Assembly: GCF_016775155.1 (NCBI RefSeq)
Contig: NZ_JAEUGD010000067.1
Span: 357,622 to 421,621 of the forward strand
Reading direction: 5' to 3'
Source: Fulvivirga marina
GTDB lineage: Bacteria; Bacteroidota; Bacteroidia; Cytophagales; Cyclobacteriaceae
Length of the DNA: 64,000 nt
Positions 51,555 through 61,144 of this stretch are shown here, piece after piece. Below the pieces are notes generated by a model. The model did not search any database. It saw nothing but the letters and a program-made list of their open reading frames with translations, and was not told the DNA's origin. Every line of letters starts with the position of its first letter. Position 1 is the first letter of the stretch. Made by a program: the position numbers and the translations under genes.

Positions 51555-51585
51555 CAAAGGTAATTCAATATTCTTAAATATCAAA
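51555..51585 (-). promoter_or_regulatory. full consensus promoter of rplU-rpmA (TTTG-N19-TACCTTTG)
   Basis: On the minus strand TTTG (51582-51585) is followed after exactly 19 bp by TACCTTTG (51555-51562), matching both Bacteroidota elements. The -7 box continues as CAGTCC. It lies 31 bp before the rplU ATG. Confidence 0.8.
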
Positions 51586-51726
51586 TACTTTACCTAATTT
51601 CAAAATTAGGCACATTGCAGGCAGACTAAATATGCTATATTAAGAGTAACATATAGTCACAACCAACTTACACGCATGTCGCTTGCCCTGCTTGCTTTTA
51701 ACGCTTGACTTGCTTCTGTTTTTGCG

Positions 51727-51743
51727 ATATATTGCCAATATAT
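51727..51743. promoter_or_regulatory. 17-bp inverted repeat before the coiled-coil/winged-helix gene
   Basis: ATATATTG and CAATATAT form perfect 8-bp arms around one central C, 22 bp before the ATG at 51765. The site is well placed for an operator, possibly autoregulatory. Confidence 0.45.
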
Positions 51744-51764
51744 TGTTGAAATAAGTTTCTCGAA

Positions 51765-52265
51765 ATGAAAATTAATGTTCCTGAGAAATATGCAGACTTA
51801 TACCTGAAGGCTCTTAGCGAGAAAAAAAAGATTTTGGAGGCCAAAATAGAAGATTTCAAAAGAGAAATACAAGAAATAGATAATCACATAAGTGCTCTTA
51901 CCAGCATGCCAATATTTCACGACACCCCTTCATATGCCCCCAGATGGGAAGCCCGAAGCTATCAAGAAGAGTGGCCATGGACAAAAAAAATAACTCATTA
52001 CCAGGAAGTTAAGACAAAAATATTCACCTCTTCCGAAATAGTTGACTACATTATACAAAAAGAGCCCAAACTAACCAAAAGCAAAGTGCGCAGCTCGATT
52101 TCTGCAGCGCTTTCTAATAAACACAAATCTGGTAAATACATAAAGTTTATCGACCCTGTAACAAGCACCACTTACTATGGTCCATCTGACTGGTTTCTGA
52201 ATGAACACGAACCTCATTTGGATTACATACCCGACGACTTAAAAGAACGGTTATTCAAGAAGTGA
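51765..52265 (+). CDS. coiled-coil and winged-helix-like protein of unknown function
   Basis: The 166-residue cytoplasmic protein begins with a probable coiled coil (about 15-47, EKKKILEAKIEDFKREIQEIDNHISAL), then a Trp/Tyr/Pro-rich linker. Residues about 85-145 look like a winged helix: IFTSSEIVDYIIQKEPKLTKSKVRSSISAALSNKHKSGKYIKFIDP, where SKVRSSISAALSNK would be the recognition helix and TTYYGPSDWF the wing. This suggests a dimeric DNA- or RNA-binding protein. The exact family is not recognised. The inverted repeat just upstream is compatible with autoregulation. It stands alone between rplU (divergent) and nrdB. Confidence 0.65.
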   Translation: MKINVPEKYADLYLKALSEKKKILEAKIEDFKREIQEIDNHISALTSMPIFHDTPSYAPRWEARSYQEEWPWTKKITHYQEVKTKIFTSSEIVDYIIQKEPKLTKSKVRSSISAALSNKHKSGKYIKFIDPVTSTTYYGPSDWFLNEHEPHLDYIPDDLKERLFKK

Positions 52266-52665
52266 TTTTCATGTAAGAAATTCGGACTTTCCCAATAGAC
52301 GCAAACACATGTATCCCGCTTGAGAATGTGGAAAACTTTTTAATTTTTTTAGAACCTTCATTTTTGGCTAAATACGGCACAAGTTATAATTAACAAAAAT
52401 CAATTAAACTACTTACTATCAATAAGTTAACGCAAATACACAATTTCCTTACATACCTTGCTACCTGACTTTGATTTTAACGCTCATTTGTTAATATTTG
52501 TAGGGCCTAATGGCTGCTATCAATGCCAATTAAATGCCTAATGATTCCTTGTAATTTTTTGGCATAAAATCAACGAAAAACAAAAAAATAATCTGGGAAC
52601 TTTTAAGTTCTCCAGTTATCTCTTTTGGTCAGATGTTTTCAAATTTTTAAAAATTGAGTGATAAG
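52266..52665. other. 400-bp intergenic region upstream of nrdB
   Basis: The region should hold the nrdBA promoter, but no TAnnTTTG box in a good position was found; the nearest is an imperfect AATATTTG around 52494-52501. No gene, tRNA, NrdR-like box or riboswitch was recognised. Just before the start, AGTGATAAGATGAGTGAT gives an in-frame TTG (52654) and ATG (52666). Confidence 0.5.
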
Positions 52666-53661
52666 ATGAGTGATATTGAAACCGGAGCTGTAGAGCCAAT
52701 TCTTAAAGAAAATAAAAATCGCTTTGTACTCTTTCCCATTAAGCATGATGATATTTGGGAATTTTACAAAAAAGCAGAAGCGAGTTTCTGGACCGCGGAA
52801 GAGATTGATCTGAGCCAGGATATGAGGGATTGGGATAAAATGTCTGACGGAGAAAGACATTTTATTTCGCATGTTTTAGCATTTTTTGCAGCCAGTGATG
52901 GCATTGTTAATGAAAATCTCGCAGAACACTTTGTTGCTGAGGTTCAATACACTGAAGCAAAGTTTTTCTATGGTTTTCAAATAGCTATAGAAAATATTCA
53001 CTCAGAAACATATTCATTATTGATCGATACTTATGTAAAGGATGCTGCAGAAAAAGACAAGCTCTTTAATGCGATCGACACTATGGATTGTGTTAAGAAA
53101 AAAGCTGACTGGGCTTTACGTTGGATCGACGAGGGTAGCTTTCAGGAAAGGCTTATAGCTTTTGCAGCTGTTGAGGGAATTTTCTTTTCAGGTAGCTTCT
53201 GCTCTATATTTTGGTTAAAGAAAAGAGGCCTCATGCCCGGTCTAAGCTTTTCAAATGAGCTTATATCAAGAGATGAAGGACTACACTGTGACTTTGCCTG
53301 CTTAATTTATAATAATCACGTGGTAAATAAGTTACCTAAAGAAACTATTATAAGCATTATTAAAGATGCTGTAAGCATAGAGAAAGAATTTGTTACCGAT
53401 GCTCTACCTGTAAGCCTTATCGGGATGAATGCAGATCTCATGTGTCAATATATTGAGTTTGTTGCTGACAGATTGTTGCTAGAACTGGTTAATGAAAAGC
53501 TATATGGTGCAACAAACCCTTTTGATTTTATGGAAATGATTTCTTTACAAGGAAAAACCAACTTTTTTGAAAAAAGAGTTGGAGATTACCAGAAAGCTGG
53601 TGTAATGAAAGGAAATAAAGATGATGATGCACCAAAATTCTCGCTAGATGAAGACTTTTAA
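52666..53661 (+). CDS. nrdB: class I ribonucleotide reductase, small (radical-bearing) subunit
   Basis: The 331-residue ferritin-like protein houses the di-iron site and stable tyrosyl radical that start ribonucleotide reduction. Ligands and radical site are recognisable: AEEIDLSQD (Asp48), ENIHSETY (Glu109, His112, radical Tyr116), [10 protein letters not shown], and RDEGLHCDF (Glu and His). The sequence [20 protein letters not shown] and the tail FSLDEDF are close to the eukaryotic R2 subunit rather than E. coli NrdB. The ATG at 52666 is preferred over an in-frame TTG at 52654. The large-subunit gene follows after 38 bp. Confidence 0.96.
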   Translation: MSDIETGAVEPILKENKNRFVLFPIKHDDIWEFYKKAEASFWTAEEIDLSQDMRDWDKMSDGERHFISHVLAFFAASDGIVNENLAEHFVAEVQYTEAKFFYGFQIAIENIHSETYSLLIDTYVKDAAEKDKLFNAIDTMDCVKKKADWALRWIDEGSFQERLIAFAAVEGIFFSGSFCSIFWLKKRGLMPGLSFSNELISRDEGLHCDFACLIYNNHVVNKLPKETIISIIKDAVSIEKEFVTDALPVSLIGMNADLMCQYIEFVADRLLLELVNEKLYGATNPFDFMEMISLQGKTNFFEKRVGDYQKAGVMKGNKDDDAPKFSLDEDF

Positions 53662-53699
53662 TTTTTTAAACTTAATTAATAACCCAAAAACCCCATGAC

Positions 53700-56081
53700 A
53701 TGCTAGTTATAAAAAGAGATGGAAGACGGGAGTCCGTTAAGTTCGATAAAGTAACGGCCCGCATTGAAAAGCTATGCTATGGACTAGATCTCAATTACAT
53801 TGAGCCCGTTGATATAGCAAAAAAGGTTATTAACGGTATTTATGATGGAGTAACTACCGTAGAGTTGGACAATCTGGCCGCTGAAACAGCTGCTTCATTA
53901 ACAACGAAGCATCCTGACTTTGCCTTGTTAGCAGCGAGAATTGCCATTTCTAACCTTCATAAGGTTACCAGTAAGTCCTTTTCAAATACCATGAAAAGGT
54001 TATACACTTATGTAGATCCCAAAACTGGGGAAAACGCGCCGCTACTTTCAAAGGAAGCATATGGGGTTATCAAGAGACATGCGGCGTTGCTAGATTCATC
54101 TATCATTTATGATCGTGATTTTAGTTATGATTACTTTGGGTTCAAAACATTAGAGCGCTCTTACTTGATGAAAATTGATGGTAAGATAGTGGAAAGACCA
54201 CAGCACATGCTCATGAGGGTTGCAGTAGGTATTCATATGGATGATATAGAAGCCGCTATTGAAACATACAATTTGTTAAGTGAAAAGTGGTTTACTCATG
54301 CAACACCAACTCTTTTTAACGCAGGTACTCCCAAACCTCAGCTTTCTTCTTGCTTCTTGCTAACTATGCAAGATGATAGCATCGATGGCATCTATGATAC
54401 CCTAAAACAATGTGCCAAAATATCACAGTCAGCAGGAGGTATAGGCCTAAGCATTCACAATGTAAGAGCTACAGGTTCATATATTAAAGGAACAGGTGGA
54501 GTTTCCAATGGTATTGTTCCTATGTTGAGAAACTTTGACATGACCGCTCGTTACGTTGACCAAGGTGGTGGTAAAAGAAAGGGCAGCTTTGCTATCTATC
54601 TTGAACCTTGGCATGCTGACATCTTCGATTTCCTTGACTTGAAGAAAAATCATGGTAAAGAAGAATTAAGGGCAAGAGATCTTTTTTACGCCTTATGGCT
54701 CTCTGACCTTTTCATGAAAAGAGTCGAAGATAACGACATTTGGTCTCTTTTCTGTCCAAATGAAGCTCCAGGTCTTTCAGATAGCTACGGCGAAGATTTT
54801 GAGAAGTTATATGCCAAATACGAAAGAGAAGGTAAATATAGAAAACAAGTAAAAGCACAGGATCTTTGGTTCGAAATCCTTGAAGCTCAGATTGAGACCG
54901 GTACACCTTACATGTTGTACAAGGATGCAGCTAATAAGAAGTCAAACCAAAAAAACCTGGGAACAATAAAGTCTAGTAACTTATGTACAGAGATCATGGA
55001 GTACACTGCTCCTGATGAAGTAGCTGTATGTAACTTGGCTTCAATAGCTTTACCAAAGTTTGTTACAGAGGACGGCAAATTTGACCATCAGAAACTTTAT
55101 GAGATCACAAAGGTGATCACCAAAAACCTTAACAAGGTAATTGATGTTAATTACTACCCTGTTGAAGAGGCTAAAAAGTCAAACCTCAGACACCGACCAA
55201 TAGGTATTGGTGTTCAAGGGCTAGCCGACACTTTCCTAATGTTAAAGATGCCATTTGACTCTGAAGAAGCTCGTGGATTGAATAAGCACATTCATGAGAC
55301 CATATACTTTGCTGCTATGACTTCTTCTATGGAAATAGCTAAAGAGCATGGCCCATACGAAACATTCAAGGGGTCTCCTGTATCTAAAGGAATATTCCAA
55401 TTTGATATGTGGGGTGTTACTCCTGACTCCGGCAGATGGGATTGGGACAGCCTTAAAAAAGAAGTAAAGAAAAATGGAGTACGAAATTCTTTACTTTTAG
55501 CTCCAATGCCTACTGCGTCAACATCGCAGATATTAGGAAACAACGAGTGCTTTGAGCCATATACATCTAATATCTATACCAGAAGAACACTTTCAGGAGA
55601 ATTTATCATTGTGAATAAGCACTTGATGAAAGACCTAATAGGCCTGGGACTTTGGAATGATGGTATGAAAAATAGATTGATAGAAGCAAACGGATCCATT
55701 CAAAATATTCCGGAGATTCCTCAATATATTAAAGATCTTTACAGAACTGTATGGGAGATTTCTCAAAAAGCAATTATCGATATGGCTGCTGATAGAGGTG
55801 CATACATTTGTCAGAGCCAGAGTATGAACGTACATATTCAGGATCCGAATTTTGGAAAACTTACTTCTATGCACTTCTATGCATGGAAGAAAGGGTTAAA
55901 GACTGGTATGTATTACCTTAGATCAAAAGCTGCCGCTTCTGCTATTCAGTTCACGGTTGATAAGTCTGCCAAACAACAACCTGCTGCAAACCAACCTGTA
56001 GCGACGAATGAAGATCAAAAGCGTGCAGATATGGTCTGTTCACTTGATAATCCCGATGCATGCGAAGCATGTGGAAGTTAA
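53700..56081 (+). CDS. nrdA: class I ribonucleotide reductase, large (catalytic) subunit
   Basis: The 793-residue subunit binds nucleoside diphosphates and allosteric effectors and reduces the ribose 2' position. An ATP-cone begins the protein ([29 protein letters not shown]), giving activity control. Catalytic residues lie in [16 protein letters not shown] and the [21 protein letters not shown] loop; the C-terminal swinging cysteines are in CEACGS. The beginning and end are strikingly like eukaryotic RRM1, which ends ECLMCGS. A strong terminator follows, so nrdB-nrdA is a two-gene operon. Confidence 0.97.
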   Translation: MLVIKRDGRRESVKFDKVTARIEKLCYGLDLNYIEPVDIAKKVINGIYDGVTTVELDNLAAETAASLTTKHPDFALLAARIAISNLHKVTSKSFSNTMKRLYTYVDPKTGENAPLLSKEAYGVIKRHAALLDSSIIYDRDFSYDYFGFKTLERSYLMKIDGKIVERPQHMLMRVAVGIHMDDIEAAIETYNLLSEKWFTHATPTLFNAGTPKPQLSSCFLLTMQDDSIDGIYDTLKQCAKISQSAGGIGLSIHNVRATGSYIKGTGGVSNGIVPMLRNFDMTARYVDQGGGKRKGSFAIYLEPWHADIFDFLDLKKNHGKEELRARDLFYALWLSDLFMKRVEDNDIWSLFCPNEAPGLSDSYGEDFEKLYAKYEREGKYRKQVKAQDLWFEILEAQIETGTPYMLYKDAANKKSNQKNLGTIKSSNLCTEIMEYTAPDEVAVCNLASIALPKFVTEDGKFDHQKLYEITKVITKNLNKVIDVNYYPVEEAKKSNLRHRPIGIGVQGLADTFLMLKMPFDSEEARGLNKHIHETIYFAAMTSSMEIAKEHGPYETFKGSPVSKGIFQFDMWGVTPDSGRWDWDSLKKEVKKNGVRNSLLLAPMPTASTSQILGNNECFEPYTSNIYTRRTLSGEFIIVNKHLMKDLIGLGLWNDGMKNRLIEANGSIQNIPEIPQYIKDLYRTVWEISQKAIIDMAADRGAYICQSQSMNVHIQDPNFGKLTSMHFYAWKKGLKTGMYYLRSKAAASAIQFTVDKSAKQQPAANQPVATNEDQKRADMVCSLDNPDACEACGS

Positions 56082-56114
56082 TTTTAATGTTAATGTCTAG
56101 TTGGTTTTAATTTG

Positions 56115-56146
56115 AAAGCCTGGCTGTGGTGGCCAGGCTTTTTTTA
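56115..56146 (+). terminator. terminator of the nrdBA operon
   Basis: A perfect 10-bp stem (AAAGCCTGGC with GCCAGGCTTT) and a 7-nt loop are followed by TTTTT, 34 bp past the nrdA stop. Confidence 0.9.
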
Positions 56147-56282
56147 TTCATAACAGTCAGACTTTTTAGAGCGACTCACACCACATATATCCTTTCACAT
56201 TCAAACTTAACCCTTCGTCCCTCTCCCAAACCCTGGATAAATTATTTATATTGACCAAGGCCATTAATATCGTGCAGAATAA

Positions 56283-57551
56283 ATGTTCCGAAGCAAATCA
56301 CTATTTAAAAATTTTACCTGGCTATCTATTTCGCAGGGAGCCAACTTTCTGGTTCCCCTTATTGCATATCCATATCTGTTAAGGATTACCCAGATTGAAG
56401 AATTTGGGCTTATAGCATTCGCTCAGGCAGTCGTAACATATTTAGTTCACTTTGTTGATTATGGTTTTTCCATTACGGCCGTTCGTGAAATATCATTAAA
56501 CCGAGAGCGGCCAAATAAAGTATCTGCAATATTTAATAAGTTATATTTCACGAAGCTAATGTTGTTGTTACTCAGCTTTGTAATATTTTATCTACTAACA
56601 ACGATGATTTCGGCCTGGAGCAACTTTTCACCACTCTTTCTATCCAGTTTTTTGATTGTTATCGGGCAAATGCTACTTCCAATATGGTTTTTTCAAGGAA
56701 TAGAAAAAATGAGCGGTGTGGCACTAATGAACATCATTTCAAAAGTATTGTTTGCATTGTTTATTTTTCTATTTATTAATGAGAGCAACGATTTCCAATG
56801 GGTGAATTTCTACCTCGGGGCAAGCCAAATTATGGTAGGTTTGGTTGCAATCCGTTTCATTTTTGTTAGACATCATATTAAAATTAATCCCCCCTCATTC
56901 GTTATTATTATAAGTCAGCTTAAAGCAAACTGGAGCATTTTTCTATCAGTATTTTCGGGCTTTGTTGCTAATAATTCAAACTTGGTCATACTGGGTTTAA
57001 TGACTGATCCGGTAAGTACAGCTTATTACGCCATTGTAGAAAAAGTATTACTGGCAATTCGTGCTCCAGCAGTACTATTATACCAAACAATATTTCCAAA
57101 AGTATGTTTGCTAGCCGAAAAATCCTTTGATCACCTTATTTCCTTCCTTAAAACCATTGTCAGACTAACGCTCCTGAGCTTTATCCCTTTAGCTATTATC
57201 GTATACATTTTTTCAGATGATATAGTACACCTCTTCTCAGGAGAGTACCTTAAACCCTCCTCTTATCTCTTAAAAATCATTTGCGTGATACCATTATTTG
57301 CTGCGTTAAATATTCCTGCGACACAGACAATGTTGGCATATGACTTAAAAAAAAGCTATGCCAATATTACTATAGGTGGAGCAGTATTTAATATAACCAT
57401 TAATATCATTCTGGTTTCTGCATTTTCAGCTTATGGTAGTGCTGTGGCTGCTTTGGCAACAGAGTTATTTATTACCCTTATGCTATTTCTAAACCTCAGG
57501 TTATTTCATAGTAAGTATTCAGTGTTTGGTGCATTTAAACTAAGTCGATAA
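56283..57551 (+). CDS. polysaccharide flippase (Wzx/RfbX family)
   Basis: The 422-residue membrane protein has about 12 predicted transmembrane segments and the Wzx beginning FTWLSISQGANFLVPLIAYPYLLRITQIEEFGLIAFAQAVVTYLVHFVDYGFSITAVREIS, typical of the MATE/MOP-type O-antigen flippases. Further family marks are MLLPIWFFQGIEKMSGVALMNI and the late SAYGSAVAALATELFI. It moves lipid-linked oligosaccharide units across the cytoplasmic membrane. It is the first gene of the surface-polysaccharide cluster and lies 6 bp before the first glycosyltransferase. Confidence 0.92.
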   Translation: MFRSKSLFKNFTWLSISQGANFLVPLIAYPYLLRITQIEEFGLIAFAQAVVTYLVHFVDYGFSITAVREISLNRERPNKVSAIFNKLYFTKLMLLLLSFVIFYLLTTMISAWSNFSPLFLSSFLIVIGQMLLPIWFFQGIEKMSGVALMNIISKVLFALFIFLFINESNDFQWVNFYLGASQIMVGLVAIRFIFVRHHIKINPPSFVIIISQLKANWSIFLSVFSGFVANNSNLVILGLMTDPVSTAYYAIVEKVLLAIRAPAVLLYQTIFPKVCLLAEKSFDHLISFLKTIVRLTLLSFIPLAIIVYIFSDDIVHLFSGEYLKPSSYLLKIICVIPLFAALNIPATQTMLAYDLKKSYANITIGGAVFNITINIILVSAFSAYGSAVAALATELFITLMLFLNLRLFHSKYSVFGAFKLSR

Positions 57552-57557
57552 TTAACA

Positions 57558-58406
57558 ATGTCTAGAAAAATTCCTATTGATGATATACTAGCAACCATAG
57601 TCCTTTACAATACGTCTCTTGAGGAGTCTCTCACATTTCGGTCTCTTTCGGAGTCATTATTACGCTCATCGGATCGGCTTGAAGTATTAGTTTATGATAA
57701 CTCTCCATTTAAAATGCATATGGGAAACAAGTACAGCTCATGGCATATTCACTATTACCATGACCCAACAAACAGCGGTGTTAGTAAGGCTTTTAATCAT
57801 GGAGGTAGTTTGGCCAAAACCCTGAGCAAAAAATGGCTCTTACTGTTGGATCAGGATACTTTTTTCCCAAAAGAGGCTATCAACGCTTATGCTCATTGTA
57901 TAAAACATAGTATGTCCACTTTATTTGCACCCCGACTTCTCTCAAAGAAAAAATTAATAAGCCCCTTTAAAATAAAATTTGGAGAAGGAGAAACAGTATC
58001 TGTTATACATACAGGAAAGTATCCATTGAATCAGTTTATGCCTATCAATAGTGGATTACTTGTAAATGTTGAAGACTTCTGGTCTTGCGGTGGTTATAAT
58101 GAGAGTTTTCCACTTGATTACAGTGACTTTGCCTTTATTGAGAGATTCAGGAAAATACGACCTGATTTCGAAATTATTGACATGACATGTGCGCATCAAT
58201 TTTCAGGACATGACAATTCGGGGAATAAACAAAGCACATTGAAACGTTTTCAACATTTCTGCAATGCCACCTTAAGGTATAAAATGGAAGTAAACCATCA
58301 GCTGAATTGCAAAAAATTAATAATGCGGAGAGCCGCTAGACTTAGTATCGCTTACAAATCAATGGCATTTATAAAAACAGCCATTTTGGCAATAAAAAAC
58401 AAATAA
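57558..58406 (+). CDS. family 2 glycosyltransferase (rhamnosyltransferase-like)
   Basis: The 282-residue enzyme has a GT-A layout: ILATIVLYNTSLEESL at the start, VLVYDNSPF for the donor-binding Asp, NSGVSKAFNHG, and the metal-binding DQD in WLLLLDQDTFFP. The acceptor part includes PINSGLLVNVEDFWSCGGYNESFPLDYSDFAFIERF. This arrangement resembles the rhamnosyltransferase branch of GT2, although the sugar cannot be read from sequence. It lies between the flippase and a polymerase-type gene, with gaps of only a few bases. Confidence 0.88.
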   Translation: MSRKIPIDDILATIVLYNTSLEESLTFRSLSESLLRSSDRLEVLVYDNSPFKMHMGNKYSSWHIHYYHDPTNSGVSKAFNHGGSLAKTLSKKWLLLLDQDTFFPKEAINAYAHCIKHSMSTLFAPRLLSKKKLISPFKIKFGEGETVSVIHTGKYPLNQFMPINSGLLVNVEDFWSCGGYNESFPLDYSDFAFIERFRKIRPDFEIIDMTCAHQFSGHDNSGNKQSTLKRFQHFCNATLRYKMEVNHQLNCKKLIMRRAARLSIAYKSMAFIKTAILAIKNK

Positions 58407-58408
58407 CA

Positions 58409-59626
58409 TTGAGAGCACTTGGGACCATATTACTCCAAATTATACTTCTGGAACTCGTACTCGGTGGAGGTGGTAGACTTACGGCTATAGGGCCACTAAG
58501 TCTTAGAATGGCATTATTTGGTGCTGCAATAACCTATACAGCTTATCAGTTACGGAGAAAGGAAAAAATAAACACCCAGTATTTGACTCTTGTCTTTGTT
58601 TTCATTGCCGTTACAGCATTTTCAACATTGATCGGTTTTTTAGCGGGAGCTGATCATACACTTATATTTCAGGATATAAAGCCTCTCTCATACTTTTTAA
58701 TTCTACCATTTTTTGCTTTAACAATTCAGAACAAAGGATTACTGATCCCTATATCAAAACTTTTCATATATGGATCATTATTTCTAAGCATAACATATTT
58801 GATAACAATTAGTCTTATAAATGGTGGAATTATTTCTTTCAAAGCTTTTTATGGCCTTACCTCTCAAACAGAAGAGCTTTTTTATCGGGGAGAATTAGCT
58901 TTTTTTTATAAAGGATTCGTTTTTTTAAGTATAGGGTTAATTTTTACTTATTTTATAAGGCCTAAATTCTCAGTAATAATTGCTGCTATTATCATTTTAG
59001 CTCTTATACTCACTTTTACAAGAGGTTTTATCTTTGCCCTGTTCCTAACTGCATTTACATACCTTCTACAACATACTGTCAAATTAAAATTTAAACTGCC
59101 CATACTCTTTATTTTACTAATGGCCACAGTTGCATTGGTCTACTATGGTAATGATATCTACTCAGGTGTGAGCCGTATAATATCAAAAACCGATTTGAAA
59201 TATGGGTTCACCCGACAGTTTGAACCTGATAAGCTTTTAGGCAATCGCGAATTCTCAGATAATGAAAGGAAGAAGCAATTAAACCAGGTATTAGAACATA
59301 CTACAATTAGATCCACATTTATTGGTCATGGGTTTGGTGTTGGTGTACCTGTACGTCCAGTCCACATGGAGATTTCTTACTTGGAGATTTTTCATAAACA
59401 GGGGCTGTTAGGATTACTCTTTTGGGGTGCTATTTTCATCTTACTCACAAAAAAATTCCTAGCTTCAAAAGCTAGTCAATTTGCCATTTCAAATGCTTTC
59501 TATTTTGGCTCATTATTCATCTTTTTCCAATCTGCCACCAATCAGTATTTCAATAACCCCATAGGAATGTCATTTATTCTAGTCGCTTTAGTATGTCTGG
59601 AATTAACTTCAAAAAATGATGACTAA
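58409..59626 (+). CDS. O-antigen polymerase-type membrane protein (Wzy candidate)
   Basis: The 405-residue protein begins at a TTG codon 2 bp after the preceding stop; the next in-frame ATG (MALFGAAITYT) would remove the first membrane segment (LGTILLQIILLELVLGGGG), so TTG is preferred. About 10-11 transmembrane helices are predicted. A large loop and the late motif STFIGHGFGVGVP...HMEISYLEIFHKQGLLGLLFW resemble the Wzy_C pattern of O-antigen polymerases and ligases. It probably joins repeat units on the periplasmic side. It overlaps the next gene by 11 bp. Confidence 0.82.
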   Translation: MRALGTILLQIILLELVLGGGGRLTAIGPLSLRMALFGAAITYTAYQLRRKEKINTQYLTLVFVFIAVTAFSTLIGFLAGADHTLIFQDIKPLSYFLILPFFALTIQNKGLLIPISKLFIYGSLFLSITYLITISLINGGIISFKAFYGLTSQTEELFYRGELAFFYKGFVFLSIGLIFTYFIRPKFSVIIAAIIILALILTFTRGFIFALFLTAFTYLLQHTVKLKFKLPILFILLMATVALVYYGNDIYSGVSRIISKTDLKYGFTRQFEPDKLLGNREFSDNERKKQLNQVLEHTTIRSTFIGHGFGVGVPVRPVHMEISYLEIFHKQGLLGLLFWGAIFILLTKKFLASKASQFAISNAFYFGSLFIFFQSATNQYFNNPIGMSFILVALVCLELTSKNDD

Positions 59627-60323
59627 GATATCGGTTTGTATAGCCACACATAATGGAGAAAAATATATTCGCGAACAAATTGACTCTATACTTCCACAAT
59701 TAAGTGTTCATGATGAAATAATTGTTTCTGATGATGGCTCAACGGACACAACCATTTCAATTTTACTTTCGTACCGGGATAAACGCATAAAAATAGTTGA
59801 ATGTTCATGGGCAAACAGTCCTATAAAAAACTTCGAAAATGCACTCAACTATTGCTCTGGCGATATAATTTTTCTATCCGATCAAGATGATATATGGCTT
59901 GCCGGAAAAGCTAAAACTATGATACAGGCCCTTGAAACAAACGATTTGGTAATGAGTGACTGCTATGTGGTAAATGAAAAGTTGCAGCCATTACATCAAT
60001 CATTATTTTTTATTAATAAAGCGCGTACGGGATTTTGGAAAAATTTATGGAAAAACAGCTATACAGGATGTTGTATGGCCTTCAGCCGAAAAGTATTAAA
60101 CAAAACTTTGCCATTTCCAAAAGATATACCGATGCACGATCAATGGATTGGCCTGGTTGGAGAGCTGTTCTTTAGAACAACTATAATTAATAAAAAGTTA
60201 ACTCTGTATAGGAGGCATGACAGTACTGCCACGAGAACAGGATACAAAAGTAGTTATGACTTAATATCTAAGATAAAGTTTCGATTTAAACTATTAAAAA
60301 ACCTAATCCTACTATATAGATGA
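59616..60323 (+). CDS. family 2 glycosyltransferase
   Basis: The 235-residue GT2 enzyme shows the family start ISVCIATHNGEKYIREQIDSILPQL, the nucleotide-binding IIVSDDGSTD, and the metal-binding region IIFLSDQDDIWLAGK. A later MHDQWIGLVGELFF and LTLYRRHDSTATR are typical of the WcaA-like subgroup that adds sugars in O-antigen and capsule synthesis. It starts 11 bp inside the polymerase gene and ends 4 bp into the next glycosyltransferase, indicating translational coupling. Confidence 0.9.
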   Translation: MMTKISVCIATHNGEKYIREQIDSILPQLSVHDEIIVSDDGSTDTTISILLSYRDKRIKIVECSWANSPIKNFENALNYCSGDIIFLSDQDDIWLAGKAKTMIQALETNDLVMSDCYVVNEKLQPLHQSLFFINKARTGFWKNLWKNSYTGCCMAFSRKVLNKTLPFPKDIPMHDQWIGLVGELFFRTTIINKKLTLYRRHDSTATRTGYKSSYDLISKIKFRFKLLKNLILLYR

Positions 60324-61144
60324 ATCTCACCGCATCCATCGTAGTTTATAAAAATGATCTAAGAATCCTAAACAGCACAATTAAAAGCTGCCTGGAAAGC
60401 TACCCTGACATGCACCTTTACATTGTAGATAACTCTCCTGTAGATGGTGCAAGAGCACTTTGCAAAGATTCAAGAATAAGCTACATTTTTAATGGTAAAA
60501 ACCTAGGTTTTGGAGCTGCCCATAATATTGCACTGGAAAAGGCACTATGCACATCAAAGTATCATATTGTAATTAACCCTGATGTATACTTTAATAAAGA
60601 AGTCATTCCAGAAATGTATCAATTCATGGAAGACAACCCCGATACAGGTTTATCGATGCCTAAGGTTCTTTACCCTGATGGAGCTCTACAACATTTATGT
60701 AAACTGCTACCTAAACCTCACAATTTGATATATCGTCGCTTCTTAAAGTTTTATAAAGCTTTTGAAAAATATGACCACTTATACGAAATGCGCTTTACGG
60801 GTTATGACAAAGTAATGGACGTTCCCTTCCTTTCAGGTTGCTTCATGTTTCTCAGAACTGCCACCCTAAAAGATACCGGTCTATTTGACGAAAATATTTT
60901 CCTATATACAGAAGATATAGATTTAAGTAGAAGAATACATCGGTATTGCCGTACGGTATTCTTTCCGCAAGTATCAATATATCATTACCATGAAAAAGGG
61001 TCATACAAAAAATTTCACCTGTTATTATACAATATTCAAAGCGCAATCAACTATTTCAATAAGTGGGGCTGGTTTGTTGATAAGGAAAGAGATGAGATCA
61101 ATAGAAAGATACTATTAAATTACTTAGCAAATGATCGGTTTTAA
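60320..61144 (+). CDS. family 2 glycosyltransferase (WbbL-like)
   Basis: The 274-residue enzyme has LTASIVVYKNDLRILNSTIKSCL, YIVDNSPVDG, NGKNLGFGAAHNIAL and the metal-binding NPDVYFN, followed by the WbbL-type acceptor region MDVPFLSGCFMFLRTATLKDTGLFDENIFLYTEDIDLSRRI. WbbL-like enzymes often transfer rhamnose, but the sugar is not certain. It overlaps both neighbours by a few bases. Confidence 0.9.
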   Translation: MNLTASIVVYKNDLRILNSTIKSCLESYPDMHLYIVDNSPVDGARALCKDSRISYIFNGKNLGFGAAHNIALEKALCTSKYHIVINPDVYFNKEVIPEMYQFMEDNPDTGLSMPKVLYPDGALQHLCKLLPKPHNLIYRRFLKFYKAFEKYDHLYEMRFTGYDKVMDVPFLSGCFMFLRTATLKDTGLFDENIFLYTEDIDLSRRIHRYCRTVFFPQVSIYHYHEKGSYKKFHLLLYNIQSAINYFNKWGWFVDKERDEINRKILLNYLANDRF

